A stretch of DNA of 13,921 nucleotides from Fidelibacterota bacterium REDSEA-S14_B6. GTDB lineage: Bacteria > Fidelibacterota > Marinisomatia > Marinisomatales > S15-B10. Positions 7,174 through 13,921 of this stretch are shown piece by piece. The position numbers and the translations under genes were made by a program. The DNA lies in contig LUOC01000036.1 in assembly GCA_001626655.1 (NCBI GenBank), positions 1 to 13,921 on the forward strand, read 5' to 3'. A model generated the notes under the pieces. It was not told the origin of the DNA, ran no database searches, and was given only the letters and a program-made list of their open reading frames with translations. Positions within the stretch are counted from its first letter, which is position 1. Every line of letters begins with the position of its first letter.

Positions 7174-8221
7174 TTCCAGCGACCGGCCGCTGGTATCAAT
7201 CATAATTCCGCACTATAACGGGATCGAGGTGCTGTCGGAATGTCTCGATTCACTGAAGGCTTCTACCTTTGAACGCAAAGAGGTGATTGTCGTTGATAAC
7301 GCTTCGGAGGACGGCAGCGCCGACTGGATTAAAGAGCATCATCCCGAGATTCGCCTCATTAGGAACGGAACCAATGAAGGGTACGCCGGCGGGTGTAACC
7401 GGGGGGCAGAAAGTGCCAGGGGAGAGTTTCTTCTTTTCCTCAACAACGATACAGTGCATGATTCCGGCTGGCTCGAACCGCTTGTGGAAGCGCTGACGAA
7501 CAGCCCTGAAATCGCCGCTGTTCAGCCCAAGATTCTGAACCACTTCGACAGGTATCTTTTCGATTACGCCGGCGCCTGCGGCGGTGCGCTCGATGTATTG
7601 GCTTTCCCGTTTGCGAGAGGCAGGCTCTTCCTAAGACAGGAAACTGATTCGGGACAGTACGATGATGAGGCGTCCATTTTCTGGGCTTCCGGAACGGCGC
7701 TCATGATCAGGAAGAACGATTTCGAAGCCGCCGGGAAATTCGACGAAACATTCTTTGCCCATCAGGAAGAGATTGACCTGCAGTGGCGGCTCCACCTGAT
7801 GGGGCGGGACGTAAAAGTAGTCCCAAGTTCAGTCGTTTATCACAAGAATGCTGTTACGCTCCCTGCGCAGTCAATTCAAAAGCAGTATCTCAATCACCGA
7901 AATTCTGTCCTGATGCTCCTGAGCAACTACTCTCTTCCGCTAACAGTTTACCTCTTCCCTATCCGTCTAGCGCTTGAAGTGGTTGCATCACTCTACGCCC
8001 TCGTCCTGCTCGATTACCGACACCTGCTCGGAATCGTAAAATCGATGCTATGGATACTCCTTCATCCAATGGTGATTCTACGTCGGAGGCGTCTGGTCAA
8101 ATCTGTCCGGAAGGTGCGGGACAGAACGGTGATCTCCCGCATGTACAGGGGGAGTATTGTGCTCGATTATTATCTGAGGGGAAAGCGAACCTACCGAGAC
8201 TTGTCGCCGAGCCCGAGTTGA
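7145..8221 (+). CDS. Family 2 glycosyltransferase, rhamnosyltransferase-like, membrane-associated
   Basis: A GT-A fold begins with 'LVSIIIPHYNG' (16-26 from GTG 7145), then 'VIVVDNASEDGSADW' and 'NEGYAGGCNRGAESARGEF', followed by 'LFLNNDT' (97-103), where NND is the DxD-like nucleotide-sugar/metal site. 'FFAHQEEIDLQWRLHLMG' supplies the catalytic-base region. This pattern is that of WbbL/rhamnosyltransferase-type GT2 enzymes; donor and acceptor cannot be read from sequence. Hydrophobic segments near residues 265-320 and a very basic tail suggest monotopic or membrane anchorage. The start is uncertain: GTG 7145 leaves a 15-residue leader and a 29-nt overlap with DUF2723, while in-frame ATGs at 7058 and 6962 would add residues coded antisense-free but with no family resemblance. 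No clear Shine-Dalgarno decides it; coupling to the upstream gene is likely. The 3' end overlaps the DUF4835 gene. Confidence 0.85.
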   Translation: MQATPSLTPDSSDRPLVSIIIPHYNGIEVLSECLDSLKASTFERKEVIVVDNASEDGSADWIKEHHPEIRLIRNGTNEGYAGGCNRGAESARGEFLLFLNNDTVHDSGWLEPLVEALTNSPEIAAVQPKILNHFDRYLFDYAGACGGALDVLAFPFARGRLFLRQETDSGQYDDEASIFWASGTALMIRKNDFEAAGKFDETFFAHQEEIDLQWRLHLMGRDVKVVPSSVVYHKNAVTLPAQSIQKQYLNHRNSVLMLLSNYSLPLTVYLFPIRLALEVVASLYALVLLDYRHLLGIVKSMLWILLHPMVILRRRRLVKSVRKVRDRTVISRMYRGSIVLDYYLRGKRTYRDLSPSPS

Positions 8222-9036
8222 TACTTGGCTTTGTTGTCGGGATCGAGCTGTGACAGTTTGTTGAGAATCGTCTTCTTGGAGGAGATGCCGTCAGGCAGAC
8301 GGCTCAACGCCTCGGCGTGGCCGGTGAGGAAGATTATCGTGTAGTGCTCCCTCGGATACTTTGAAAAAGTCATTTCAAGGTTTTTCATCATCTCCTTCAG
8401 AGCGGTATCGGCGCCGTCGGGATCTCCCTCTTCAATATAAGCCATGGCATCATAGAAATGGAACTTGGCCAACCGACTCTCCCGGTACTTCGTCAGCAGG
8501 TCCACGAGCTCCGTTCGATCTCTCCAGCCGAGGCGATACTGGGATGACATTCCTCTCAGGGCGATCTCCCGGGCCTTCTCGTAGAACCGCGTCCCGCCGA
8601 ACTGTTCATACGTATCAGCTTCACCGGCAAGAACGATATAGGCATAAAACTCCATCGCACTCGCTAGCGGTTCGAACACCACCGGCGACGGGACTACGGT
8701 CTGTCCCATCACATAGGGGAATTGGATCCCTTTGGCAAAATACCGTTGATCGACGCCAGTTGAGAAGAGGCACTGAGCCGAGTAGAGATGTTCGCTCCCT
8801 TTGTCCGCCACCCCTTCAAAAATGAACTGAACGTTGAGGGAGATGTCCAGATCGCCGTACTCTTCGTCCCAACGTGTTAGCTTGAACAGGTTGATCACTT
8901 CGTTCGCCAGCGTGGACGTGGCGCGTCGGTCGCTCTCCTTCAGCCGCATCTGGTCCACCGTCACGCGCACATTCGCGAACTGAGCATTGAGCGATGAAAT
9001 GGAGAAAAGGGCCAGGATGACTAGGCGCAGTCTCAT
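8191..9036 (-). CDS. DUF4835 family secreted protein
   Basis: A 281-residue protein with a signal peptide (residues 1-18, basic start, hydrophobic core, ending S-L-N-A before Q). The mature part follows the DUF4835 plan: an N-terminal 'NVRVTVD', 'VINLFKLTRW' where Bacteroidetes members have an 'in-f-n-n-rkW' segment, a beta-rich middle, then 'LASAMEFYAYIVLAGEADTYEQFGGTRFYEKAREI', which matches the family's 'laFYAYiiLGlDydsF..nGGtpyf.kA' (split here across residues 128-162). 'FHFYDAMAY' near residue 197 fits the C-terminal helices. The family is thought to be periplasmic or outer-membrane associated and has no defined reaction. It is the only minus-strand gene in the window: divergent from the tRNA nucleotidyltransferase (53 nt apart) and convergent with the GT2 gene, with a 31-nt overlap. 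No strong Shine-Dalgarno is seen before the ATG. Confidence 0.8.
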   Translation of the reverse strand: MRLRLVILALFSISSLNAQFANVRVTVDQMRLKESDRRATSTLANEVINLFKLTRWDEEYGDLDISLNVQFIFEGVADKGSEHLYSAQCLFSTGVDQRYFAKGIQFPYVMGQTVVPSPVVFEPLASAMEFYAYIVLAGEADTYEQFGGTRFYEKAREIALRGMSSQYRLGWRDRTELVDLLTKYRESRLAKFHFYDAMAYIEEGDPDGADTALKEMMKNLEMTFSKYPREHYTIIFLTGHAEALSRLPDGISSKKTILNKLSQLDPDNKAKYQLGLGDKSR

Positions 9037-9089
9037 GATCAGAAGTTATTGCGCCGAAAGGGGAGCTTCAAGAGGAATCTCTCTCTGTC

Positions 9090-10553
9090 ATGGATTTCTT
9101 CTCCATACCCTTAAATTTACAGGCTATGGCAAATGTGGCATCACTGCTTGAAGAGCAATCTGACAGCTTTTCAATTCTGACATCAGCGACGGAAGTGGCG
9201 GCGACTGTCAGCGCAAAGGTCTATGTCGTGGGCGGCTACGTGCGTGACGCCCTTATGAAACGAAGTCTAGCGGATGTTGATCTGATGGTGGTGGGCGACG
9301 GAATCGCCTTTGCTGAAAAACTAGCGCCCAAAATCGGTTCAAAGAAGGTGGTGCCCTTCGAAAAGTTTGGAACAGCGCAGATTCCGGTCAGCGGTGGAAT
9401 TGTGGAGGTCGCCTCAGCGAGAACGGAGACTTACGAGCCTGATTCAAGAAAGCCGGAAGTCACCGAAGCAGACCTTGCCACTGACCTCTCTCGCCGTGAT
9501 TTTACAATCAACGCCATGGCCGTTTCGCTGAACGAGGAGGAGTTCGGTGAACTTCACGACCCCTTCAACGGCGTTCAGGATCTCAACGGCGGTCTCATCC
9601 GGACGCCTCTTGATCCGGACGACACTTTTTCGGATGATCCGCTACGCATTCTTCGGGCCGTCCGCTTCGCTTCTCAACTTGATTTCAAGGTTGATCCAAA
9701 GGTCATCGACAGTATCAGACGGCAAGCAGACAGAATCGAGATCGTCTCATCGGAGCGTGTCACCGCCGAGATCTACAAGATTCTCGATTCGCCGGTGCCG
9801 TCCATTGGCCTTGACCTCCTTCAGAAGGTAGGGCTGATGGAACTGGTTCTGCCTGAGATCACCGCTCTCTACGGCCTTGAGCAACCTTCCGAATGGCACC
9901 ACAAAGACATTTTCTATCACACTCTTCAGGTGGTGGACAACATCAGTGAGAACACGGACAAGACTGAACTGAGGTTTGCGGCGCTTCTTCATGATATCGG
10001 GAAACCGCGCACCCGCCGCCTCCACAGGAAACGAGGTTGGACTTTCCACGGGCACGATGCCGTCGGCGCAAGGATGATTGACAAACTTGCAAAGCGGATG
10101 AAACTTTCGAATGAGAGCCGTGACTACCTCAAAAAGCTGACGGCACTCCACCTCCGTCCCATCGCCCTGGCGAAGGAGGGCGTGACCGACAGCGCTGTCC
10201 GGCGGCTGATGATGGCAGCGGGAGATGAGGTGGACGATCTGATGATACTCTGCCGTGCCGACATCACCTCCAAAAATCCAAGGCTTGTGAAGAAGTATCT
10301 GGGAAATTTCGATCGTGTTGAAGAGCTGATGGGCGACGTAGTGGAACGGGACGCTTTCCGAGCTTTTCAATCGCCCGTCAGGGGCGCGCAGATTATGGAG
10401 GAGTGCGGTCTCGGGCCCGGGAAAACAGTGGGTGAGATCAAGACCGCAATTGAAGAGGCGATTCTGGACGGAAAGATCGAGAACAGTTACGAAGACGCCT
10501 ACCGTTATTTTCTCGAAATCAAAGATGAGTTCCTCAAGAACGAAACTGGGTAG
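9090..10553 (+). CDS. cca: tRNA nucleotidyltransferase / poly(A) polymerase family, HD-domain type
   Basis: A 487-residue class II nucleotidyltransferase. GGYVRD (48-53) and DVD (62-64) carry the catalytic carboxylates. 'RRDFTINAMA' (135-144), 'DPFNGVQDL' (157-165) and 'DDPLRILRAVRF' (182-193) complete the NTase head and nucleotide-recognition neck. The C-terminal half has a metal-dependent HD phosphohydrolase domain: H277 in FYHTL, HD at 301-302 in LLHDIGKP, and H320/H322 in FHGHDAVGA. Such enzymes add or repair the tRNA 3' CCA end, and the HD domain can remove 2',3'-cyclic phosphates. The sequence alone cannot exclude A-adding or poly(A) polymerase specificity. ATG 9090 has AGAGGA at 9071-9076, a little distant; ATG 9126 (MANVAS) is an alternative closer to where homology begins. 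The gene is monocistronic-looking, divergent from DUF4835. Confidence 0.9.
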   Translation: MDFFSIPLNLQAMANVASLLEEQSDSFSILTSATEVAATVSAKVYVVGGYVRDALMKRSLADVDLMVVGDGIAFAEKLAPKIGSKKVVPFEKFGTAQIPVSGGIVEVASARTETYEPDSRKPEVTEADLATDLSRRDFTINAMAVSLNEEEFGELHDPFNGVQDLNGGLIRTPLDPDDTFSDDPLRILRAVRFASQLDFKVDPKVIDSIRRQADRIEIVSSERVTAEIYKILDSPVPSIGLDLLQKVGLMELVLPEITALYGLEQPSEWHHKDIFYHTLQVVDNISENTDKTELRFAALLHDIGKPRTRRLHRKRGWTFHGHDAVGARMIDKLAKRMKLSNESRDYLKKLTALHLRPIALAKEGVTDSAVRRLMMAAGDEVDDLMILCRADITSKNPRLVKKYLGNFDRVEELMGDVVERDAFRAFQSPVRGAQIMEECGLGPGKTVGEIKTAIEEAILDGKIENSYEDAYRYFLEIKDEFLKNETG

Positions 10554-10564
10554 AACTGGATAGA

Positions 10565-10645
10565 GTGAATTGGAAGGAACTTGTGGCGGGAACGGTCGTA
10601 TTTTGTGGAGGCGTCATCGTAGTGGGGACATCCATTTCAAATTAG
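10565..10645 (+). CDS. Candidate 26-residue single-pass membrane peptide
   Basis: A GTG-started frame reading MNWKELVAGTVVFCGGVIVV and ending GTSISN before TAG 10643-10645. Residues 6-23 are uninterrupted hydrophobic/small residues that would make one transmembrane helix, with a Lys-Glu just before it. It fills most of the 119-nt gap between the tRNA nucleotidyltransferase and tolC. The upstream sequence (ACTGGATAGA) gives only a weak ribosome binding site and GTG is a minor start, so this may be a chance ORF or the remnant of a larger membrane gene. I do not recognise a family. Confidence 0.25.
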   Translation: MNWKELVAGTVVFCGGVIVVGTSISN

Positions 10646-10657
10646 TTGTGTCAAATT
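10637..10657. repeat. Short direct repeat TCAAATT x2 upstream of tolC
   Basis: TCAAATT occurs at 10637-10643 and again at 10651-10657, a 14-nt period, 16 nt before the tolC start. This AT-rich patch is the most plausible place for a promoter or operator of the efflux operon, but no convincing -10/-35 pair is seen and a chance repeat is quite possible. Confidence 0.2.
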
Positions 10658-10672
10658 CAGCAGTGAGCAGGA

Positions 10673-11950
10673 ATGTTTAGGCGAATCTTTACAGTCATTA
10701 TCTTTGCGTCGGTGTGCGGAGCTCAGCAGACGTACACCCTCGATCAGTGCATCCAGATCGCGATGGAGAACAACCTCGATGTGCGGTTGGCACAATTGAA
10801 TGTGGAATCCGCTGTCGCGAACCGAAAGGGTAGTCTTTCAGTCATCCTCCCGAGAATCAGCGCTTCCACAGGATCGGCATTTCAAGGCGCCTACACGCCG
10901 GCAGGATCGGAGGTGACGGTGGGTGAATCTGAGTATCACTCCGGCTCGCTTTCAATCAGCCAGAACATCTTTGACGGCGGCAATTGGTGGAATCAACTTG
11001 CGTTAAGCAAGAATTCCCTCGATCTGGCGGTGCACGGTGAACGGTCCACAAGAATCAGTTCGGTACTCGCGGTCAAACAATCGTTTTACCAGCATCTCAA
11101 AAACATCGAGTTGCTGGAAGTGATTCGCCGGCAGGTCGAACTTTCCGAGCGGCAGGTAGAACGTGTCCGGCAGCAGTACGAGCTTGAGGCGGTATCAAAG
11201 TCCGATCTGTTGAAACAGGAAGTGCTGTTGGGGGACGCCCGCGTCCAGTACCTCGGTCAGGAGGCGACACTCCGAAACTCCCGTAACAATCTCGCCAACA
11301 TCATGGGTGTTGATGTGAACTCCGAGTTTGAGCTTTCTCGGCCAACTGACAATGAAACATCCACTCTGCCACAGGAAGACGAAGTCTGGCGTCTGGTGGA
11401 GGCGCAGAATCCACTACTCATCTCCAAGCGGATGCAGGTGGCAGCGCAGGACATTCGTGTCAACATTGCTCGAGCCGGATACTTTCCATCCCTCTCCATG
11501 TCCGTCGGCTACAGCGGCTCGTCGGACAAGTTTGATGAAGTGTTTTCGGACGTGGGAAACGAGTGGAGAAGATCGATCAATCTTTCGCTCTCCTATCCTC
11601 TGTTTACCGGTCTTCAGAGGTCGTCTCAGATGCAGCAGGCGAGAATTCAGGCGGAGGTTCAGCGGCAAGAGTTGAAGCAGCTGACGCGGAATCTGAAGAT
11701 TCAGTACGAGAACACATTTCTCATGTGGCGGAACATGAATGAGTCAATTCCCATTTTCGAAGGTACAAAGCTTGCCGCCGAGGAAGACTTGAAACTGGCA
11801 CAGGAGAGATACGCTCTCGGGGCCGCCACCATCCTCGATCTCTTGAACGCCCAGCTGTCGGTGGCTCAGGCGAACAGTTCACTTGTTCGGGCAAGATACG
11901 ATGAGCGAATTCTGAAGGCGGAACTGGACGCCCTCGCCGGGCGGCTATAA
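10673..11950 (+). CDS. TolC family outer-membrane efflux protein
   Basis: A 425-residue outer-membrane factor. Residues 1-17 form a signal peptide (ending C-G-A before QQ). 'YTLDQCIQIAMENNLDVRLAQLNVESA' spans the first OEP repeat start (21-47), with 'LPRISAS' shortly after (59-65). The second repeat begins near residue 240 ('VWRLVEAQNPLL') and includes 'RAGYFPSLSMSVGYS'. A terminal 'RYALGAATILDLLNAQLSVAQA' is the usual equatorial/C-terminal signature. Long amphipathic helices flank each beta segment, as expected for the trimeric 12-strand barrel and periplasmic tunnel. ATG 10673 has AGGA immediately upstream at unusually short spacing; homology and the signal peptide support it. The adaptor gene follows 16 nt after the stop, so this is the first gene of an efflux operon tolC-adaptor-ABC. 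Confidence 0.92.
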   Translation: MFRRIFTVIIFASVCGAQQTYTLDQCIQIAMENNLDVRLAQLNVESAVANRKGSLSVILPRISASTGSAFQGAYTPAGSEVTVGESEYHSGSLSISQNIFDGGNWWNQLALSKNSLDLAVHGERSTRISSVLAVKQSFYQHLKNIELLEVIRRQVELSERQVERVRQQYELEAVSKSDLLKQEVLLGDARVQYLGQEATLRNSRNNLANIMGVDVNSEFELSRPTDNETSTLPQEDEVWRLVEAQNPLLISKRMQVAAQDIRVNIARAGYFPSLSMSVGYSGSSDKFDEVFSDVGNEWRRSINLSLSYPLFTGLQRSSQMQQARIQAEVQRQELKQLTRNLKIQYENTFLMWRNMNESIPIFEGTKLAAEEDLKLAQERYALGAATILDLLNAQLSVAQANSSLVRARYDERILKAELDALAGRL

Positions 11951-11958
11951 CAAACAAT

Positions 11959-11962
11959 GAGG
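11959..11962 (+). promoter_or_regulatory. Shine-Dalgarno of the adaptor gene
   Basis: GAGG lies 4 nt before ATG 11967 and fixes the start of the HlyD-type adaptor. It is one of the few clear Shine-Dalgarno sites in the window; several other genes here have weak or no purine-rich leader, as is common in the FCB group. Confidence 0.5.
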
Positions 11963-11966
11963 CATC

Positions 11967-13304
11967 ATGGCTAAGAAAAACAGGAAAAAGAAAAAGATAA
12001 TCATCTTCTCAATTATTGGTGTTGCCATCCTCGGCATCGCCGGCGGCTCCTTCCTCTCCAAAGGGGAGAAACCGATCGCCGTTACGGTGGAGTCGGTAGA
12101 AAGGCAGGAGATTATTCACAAAGTGACCGGCTCCGGCAGGATTGAACCGGAGAGAAATATTGAGTTGAGCGCCAACATCAGCGCTCTAATTATGGAGATT
12201 GCGGTTAATGAGGGCGATTCGGTCATGGTTGGCCAGCCTCTCATTTCTCTCGATCGTACACGATACGAGGCGGCCGCCGAACAGGCCAGTTCCCGCTTGA
12301 AGTCCGCGAGAGCGAATCTTGCAAAAATAAGCGCAATCAAGGAACGGGAAGAGAGATTGTTCGAAGAGAAGCTCATCTCCAGCCAGGAGTTGGAGGCGGC
12401 GAGCGCATCCTTCCAGGCGGCGGAGGCGGAGGTGTCGACCTCCCGAGCGGCGCTGAAATCTGCCATGGACGACCTCTCCAAGACCTCTCTCCTCGCGCCG
12501 ACCACCGGAATTGTGACGGAGATTCGAAAGGAAGAGGGGGAAATGGCCCTCGGTTCGGTGTTTCAGGCTGATGTTATCATGAGCATCGCCAATCTCTCTA
12601 GGATGGAAGTGAACGTCGACGTGAACGAAAATGATGTTGTTTCCGTCTCGACAGGGGACACATCCGAGATTGAAATTGATGCATTTCAGGATACGCTCTT
12701 CTACGGTGTTGTGACAGAAATCGCCCATGTGGCGACGACGACGGGCCTCGGAACACAGGATCAGGTGACCAACTACAAGGTGAAAGTGAAGATGCTTGAT
12801 GTGCCGGAATTGATTCGGCCGGGGATGAGCGCCACGGCAAGTATCATCACTGACAGACGCGGAGACGCTCTCGCCATTCCTATTCAGAGCCTTACCGTGA
12901 GACCGGTCAACTCTGAGGAGAGTCCCCCGGAGAATGGAGAATCGAAGAAGCGGGGAGAGAATCAGGAGTCGACCCCAAAGGTGCGGGAACTGGAAGAGCT
13001 TGTCTTCGTCCTGGCAGATGCACCGGGGGGCGTCATTCGTGAAGGTGTTCTTTCAGAGGTAGATGGTGTGGAGGAGATCAAGGTGAAGGAAGACGCTCAG
13101 TTTGTCCACCTCCGTCCCGTGAAAGTGGGCATCTCCTCGGAGACCCATTATGAAGTGCTCAGCGGTCTCGAAGAAGGGGAGGAGATTGTTGTGGGGAGCT
13201 ACCGCGCCATCAGTAAGGATTTGAGTCATAACCGAGCGGTTATGATGGAGAGTCTTGAAGGAGGCAAGGGAGAGAACTCCCGCCGGCAGGAATCTCAGGA
13301 ATAA
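11967..13304 (+). CDS. HlyD/MacA-type periplasmic adaptor (membrane fusion protein)
   Basis: 445 residues. A strongly basic N-terminus (K/R-rich, 1-10) precedes one transmembrane anchor (11-30), giving N-in topology. 'VTGSGRIEPERNIELSANISALIMEIAVNEGDSV' (split across 54-87) is the first half of the lipoyl/barrel-sandwich domain. Residues about 95-165 form the alpha-helical hairpin coiled coil (Ala/Glu-rich, 'ERLFEEKLISSQELEAA'). The second lipoyl half is at 'LLAPTTGIVTEI'. The beta-barrel (VNVDVNENDV, 'LIRPGMSATASI') and a membrane-proximal domain ('VKVGISSETHYEVLSGLEEGEEIVVG') follow. Residues about 310-340 form a charged, low-complexity insert. A good Shine-Dalgarno GAGG (11959-11962) sits 4 nt before ATG 11967. 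It would bridge the TolC-like channel and a MacB-type ABC transporter. Confidence 0.92.
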   Translation: MAKKNRKKKKIIIFSIIGVAILGIAGGSFLSKGEKPIAVTVESVERQEIIHKVTGSGRIEPERNIELSANISALIMEIAVNEGDSVMVGQPLISLDRTRYEAAAEQASSRLKSARANLAKISAIKEREERLFEEKLISSQELEAASASFQAAEAEVSTSRAALKSAMDDLSKTSLLAPTTGIVTEIRKEEGEMALGSVFQADVIMSIANLSRMEVNVDVNENDVVSVSTGDTSEIEIDAFQDTLFYGVVTEIAHVATTTGLGTQDQVTNYKVKVKMLDVPELIRPGMSATASIITDRRGDALAIPIQSLTVRPVNSEESPPENGESKKRGENQESTPKVRELEELVFVLADAPGGVIREGVLSEVDGVEEIKVKEDAQFVHLRPVKVGISSETHYEVLSGLEEGEEIVVGSYRAISKDLSHNRAVMMESLEGGKGENSRRQESQE

Positions 13305-13307
13305 GGG

Positions 13308-13619
13308 GTGACCGTGTCCACTCTCATCAGTCTCAAGGGGATCAAGCGCTACTATGACGTAGGCGGTGAAGTGGTGCGAGCCCTTGACGGCGTGGATGTG
13401 ACCATCGTTCACAACGAATACATTTCCATTATGGGGCCGTCGGGATCGGGAAAATCCACGCTCATGAACATGATCGGCTGTCTCCCACCGCCGGCAGTTA
13501 CGAGTTTGAAGGAGAACTGGTTCACGAGATGGATGACAATCAGCTCGCTTCCATCCGGAACAGGAAGATCGGGTTTGTCTTCCAAACTTTTAACCTTCTC
13601 CCAAAGGCGACAGCGCTGA
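13308..13619 (+). CDS. MacB-type ABC transporter ATPase, N-terminal fragment (frameshifted)
   Basis: The first 59 residues are a clear MacB/LolD-type ATPase start: 'LISLKGIKRYYDVGGEVVRAL' split across 6-26, A-loop tyrosine, and Walker A GPSGSGKST (43-51), followed by 'LMNMIGCL'. After residue 59 the frame departs from the family and the remaining 44 residues to TGA 13617-13619 are not ABC-like. The correct sequence resumes in another frame from 13484. GTG 13308 (AGGA at 13297-13300) and GTG 13314 (AGGGG at 13304-13308) are both possible starts; the gene lies 3 nt after the adaptor stop, so it is cotranscribed. The ATPase would power substrate handover to the adaptor/TolC channel. Confidence 0.85.
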   Translation: MTVSTLISLKGIKRYYDVGGEVVRALDGVDVTIVHNEYISIMGPSGSGKSTLMNMIGCLPPPAVTSLKENWFTRWMTISSLPSGTGRSGLSSKLLTFSQRRQR

Positions 13620-13921
13620 GGAATGTAGAAGTGCCGCTGATTTATGCAAATATGCCGAGAGCCGACAGAATCGAGCGAGCGGCGGAATCGCTGGAGGCGG
13701 TCGGGCTCGGGGACCGGATGCACCACAAACCGAATGAACTGTCCGGTGGGCAGCGGCAGAGGGTGGCCATCGCCAGGGCGCTTGTAAATCGGCCGTCTAT
13801 CCTCCTTGCTGATGAACCAACCGGCAACCTCGACTCCAAGAGTGGTGTGGAGATCATGAAGATTTTCGATGATCTCCATGGTCATGGGAACACCATAATT
13901 CTTGTAACGCACGAAGAATAC
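13484..13921 (+). CDS. MacB-type ABC ATPase, continuation after frameshift, cut by window end
   Basis: This frame resumes as PTAGSYEFEGEL and runs open to the window edge. It carries the Q-loop region 'IGFVFQTFNLLPKATALRNV', the ABC signature LSGGQRQRVAIARAL (about 13739-13783), Walker B 'ILLADEPTGNLD' (about 13799-13834) and the H-loop 'ILVTHE' (about 13900-13917). All catalytic elements of the nucleotide-binding domain are thus present, but split between two frames. There is no start codon at the join; the segment is a continuation of the gene at 13308. The MacB permease gene or domain would lie to the right of the window. Confidence 0.85.

Noticed and set aside
9037..9089. Bidirectional promoter in the divergent gap between DUF4835 and the tRNA nucleotidyltransferase
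   Set aside because: Transcription must start near here in both directions, but only 53 nt are available and neither sigma-70 nor Bacteroidetes-type boxes could be identified with confidence.
9747..10370. 207-codon open frame on the minus strand inside the tRNA nucleotidyltransferase gene
   Set aside because: No recognisable motif, and it lies fully antisense to a strongly conserved gene; it is a composition-driven shadow. The same applies to long antisense frames inside recG (2329-3045) and the ABC ATPase (13409-13912).
1..13921. tRNA genes, CRISPR arrays, insertion sequences, attachment sites or a defence/mobile system
   Set aside because: No cloverleaf-like segments, periodic repeats, terminal inverted repeats, transposase or integrase motifs were noticed on either strand by eye.

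Overview
This window is a moderately GC-rich, gene-dense stretch of bacterial chromosome. Its gene content points to the Fibrobacteres-Chlorobi-Bacteroidetes (FCB) side of the tree. The pointers are a DUF1844 protein next to a DUF2723 (TMEM260/GT117-like) membrane glycosyltransferase, a DUF4835 secreted protein, and an HD-type tRNA nucleotidyltransferase of the sort seen in Bacteroidetes, Ignavibacteria and Neomarinimicrobia. I favour a Neomarinimicrobia/KSB1-like uncultured lineage, but that is inference; no rRNA or other strong taxonomic marker is present. I see no tRNA, rRNA, CRISPR array, IS element or phage gene, and no composition break that would suggest an island.

Layout, left to right. 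(1) The 3' part of a DUF4139 protein (2-1015, +). (2) recG (1085-3096, +), broken into two frames by a short deletion in the wedge/OB domain. (3) A zinc-ribbon SAM methyltransferase (3101-3997, +), 4 nt after recG. (4) A DUF1844 protein with a very acidic tail (4042-4479, +), overlapping by 8 nt the start of a DUF2723 polytopic glycosyltransferase (4472-7173, +). The DUF2723 gene is also split by a short deletion. A family-2 glycosyltransferase (about 7145-8221, +) overlaps its end. (5) A DUF4835 secreted protein on the opposite strand (8191-9036, -), overlapping the glycosyltransferase tail to tail. (6) An HD-domain tRNA nucleotidyltransferase (9090-10553, +). (7) A tripartite efflux operon: TolC-like outer-membrane channel (10673-11950), HlyD/RND-type periplasmic adaptor (11967-13304), and a MacB-type ABC ATPase (13308 to the window edge). 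The ATPase is frameshifted about 60 codons in.

Two functional groups stand out. Genes 3-4 look like an envelope glycan or protein-glycosylation cluster: a methyltransferase, a Dol-P-mannose-type glycosyltransferase and a GT2. The last three genes form a MacA-MacB-TolC-like export system whose permease would lie just beyond the right edge.

The most notable sequence-level observation is that three conserved genes each carry one short, frame-destroying deletion in an otherwise well-preserved reading frame. All three net losses equal 1 modulo 3. Because flanking motifs and coding character are intact, I regard sequencing, assembly or amplification error as the leading explanation, with recent strain-specific loss second. 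I found no convincing undescribed multi-gene system here.
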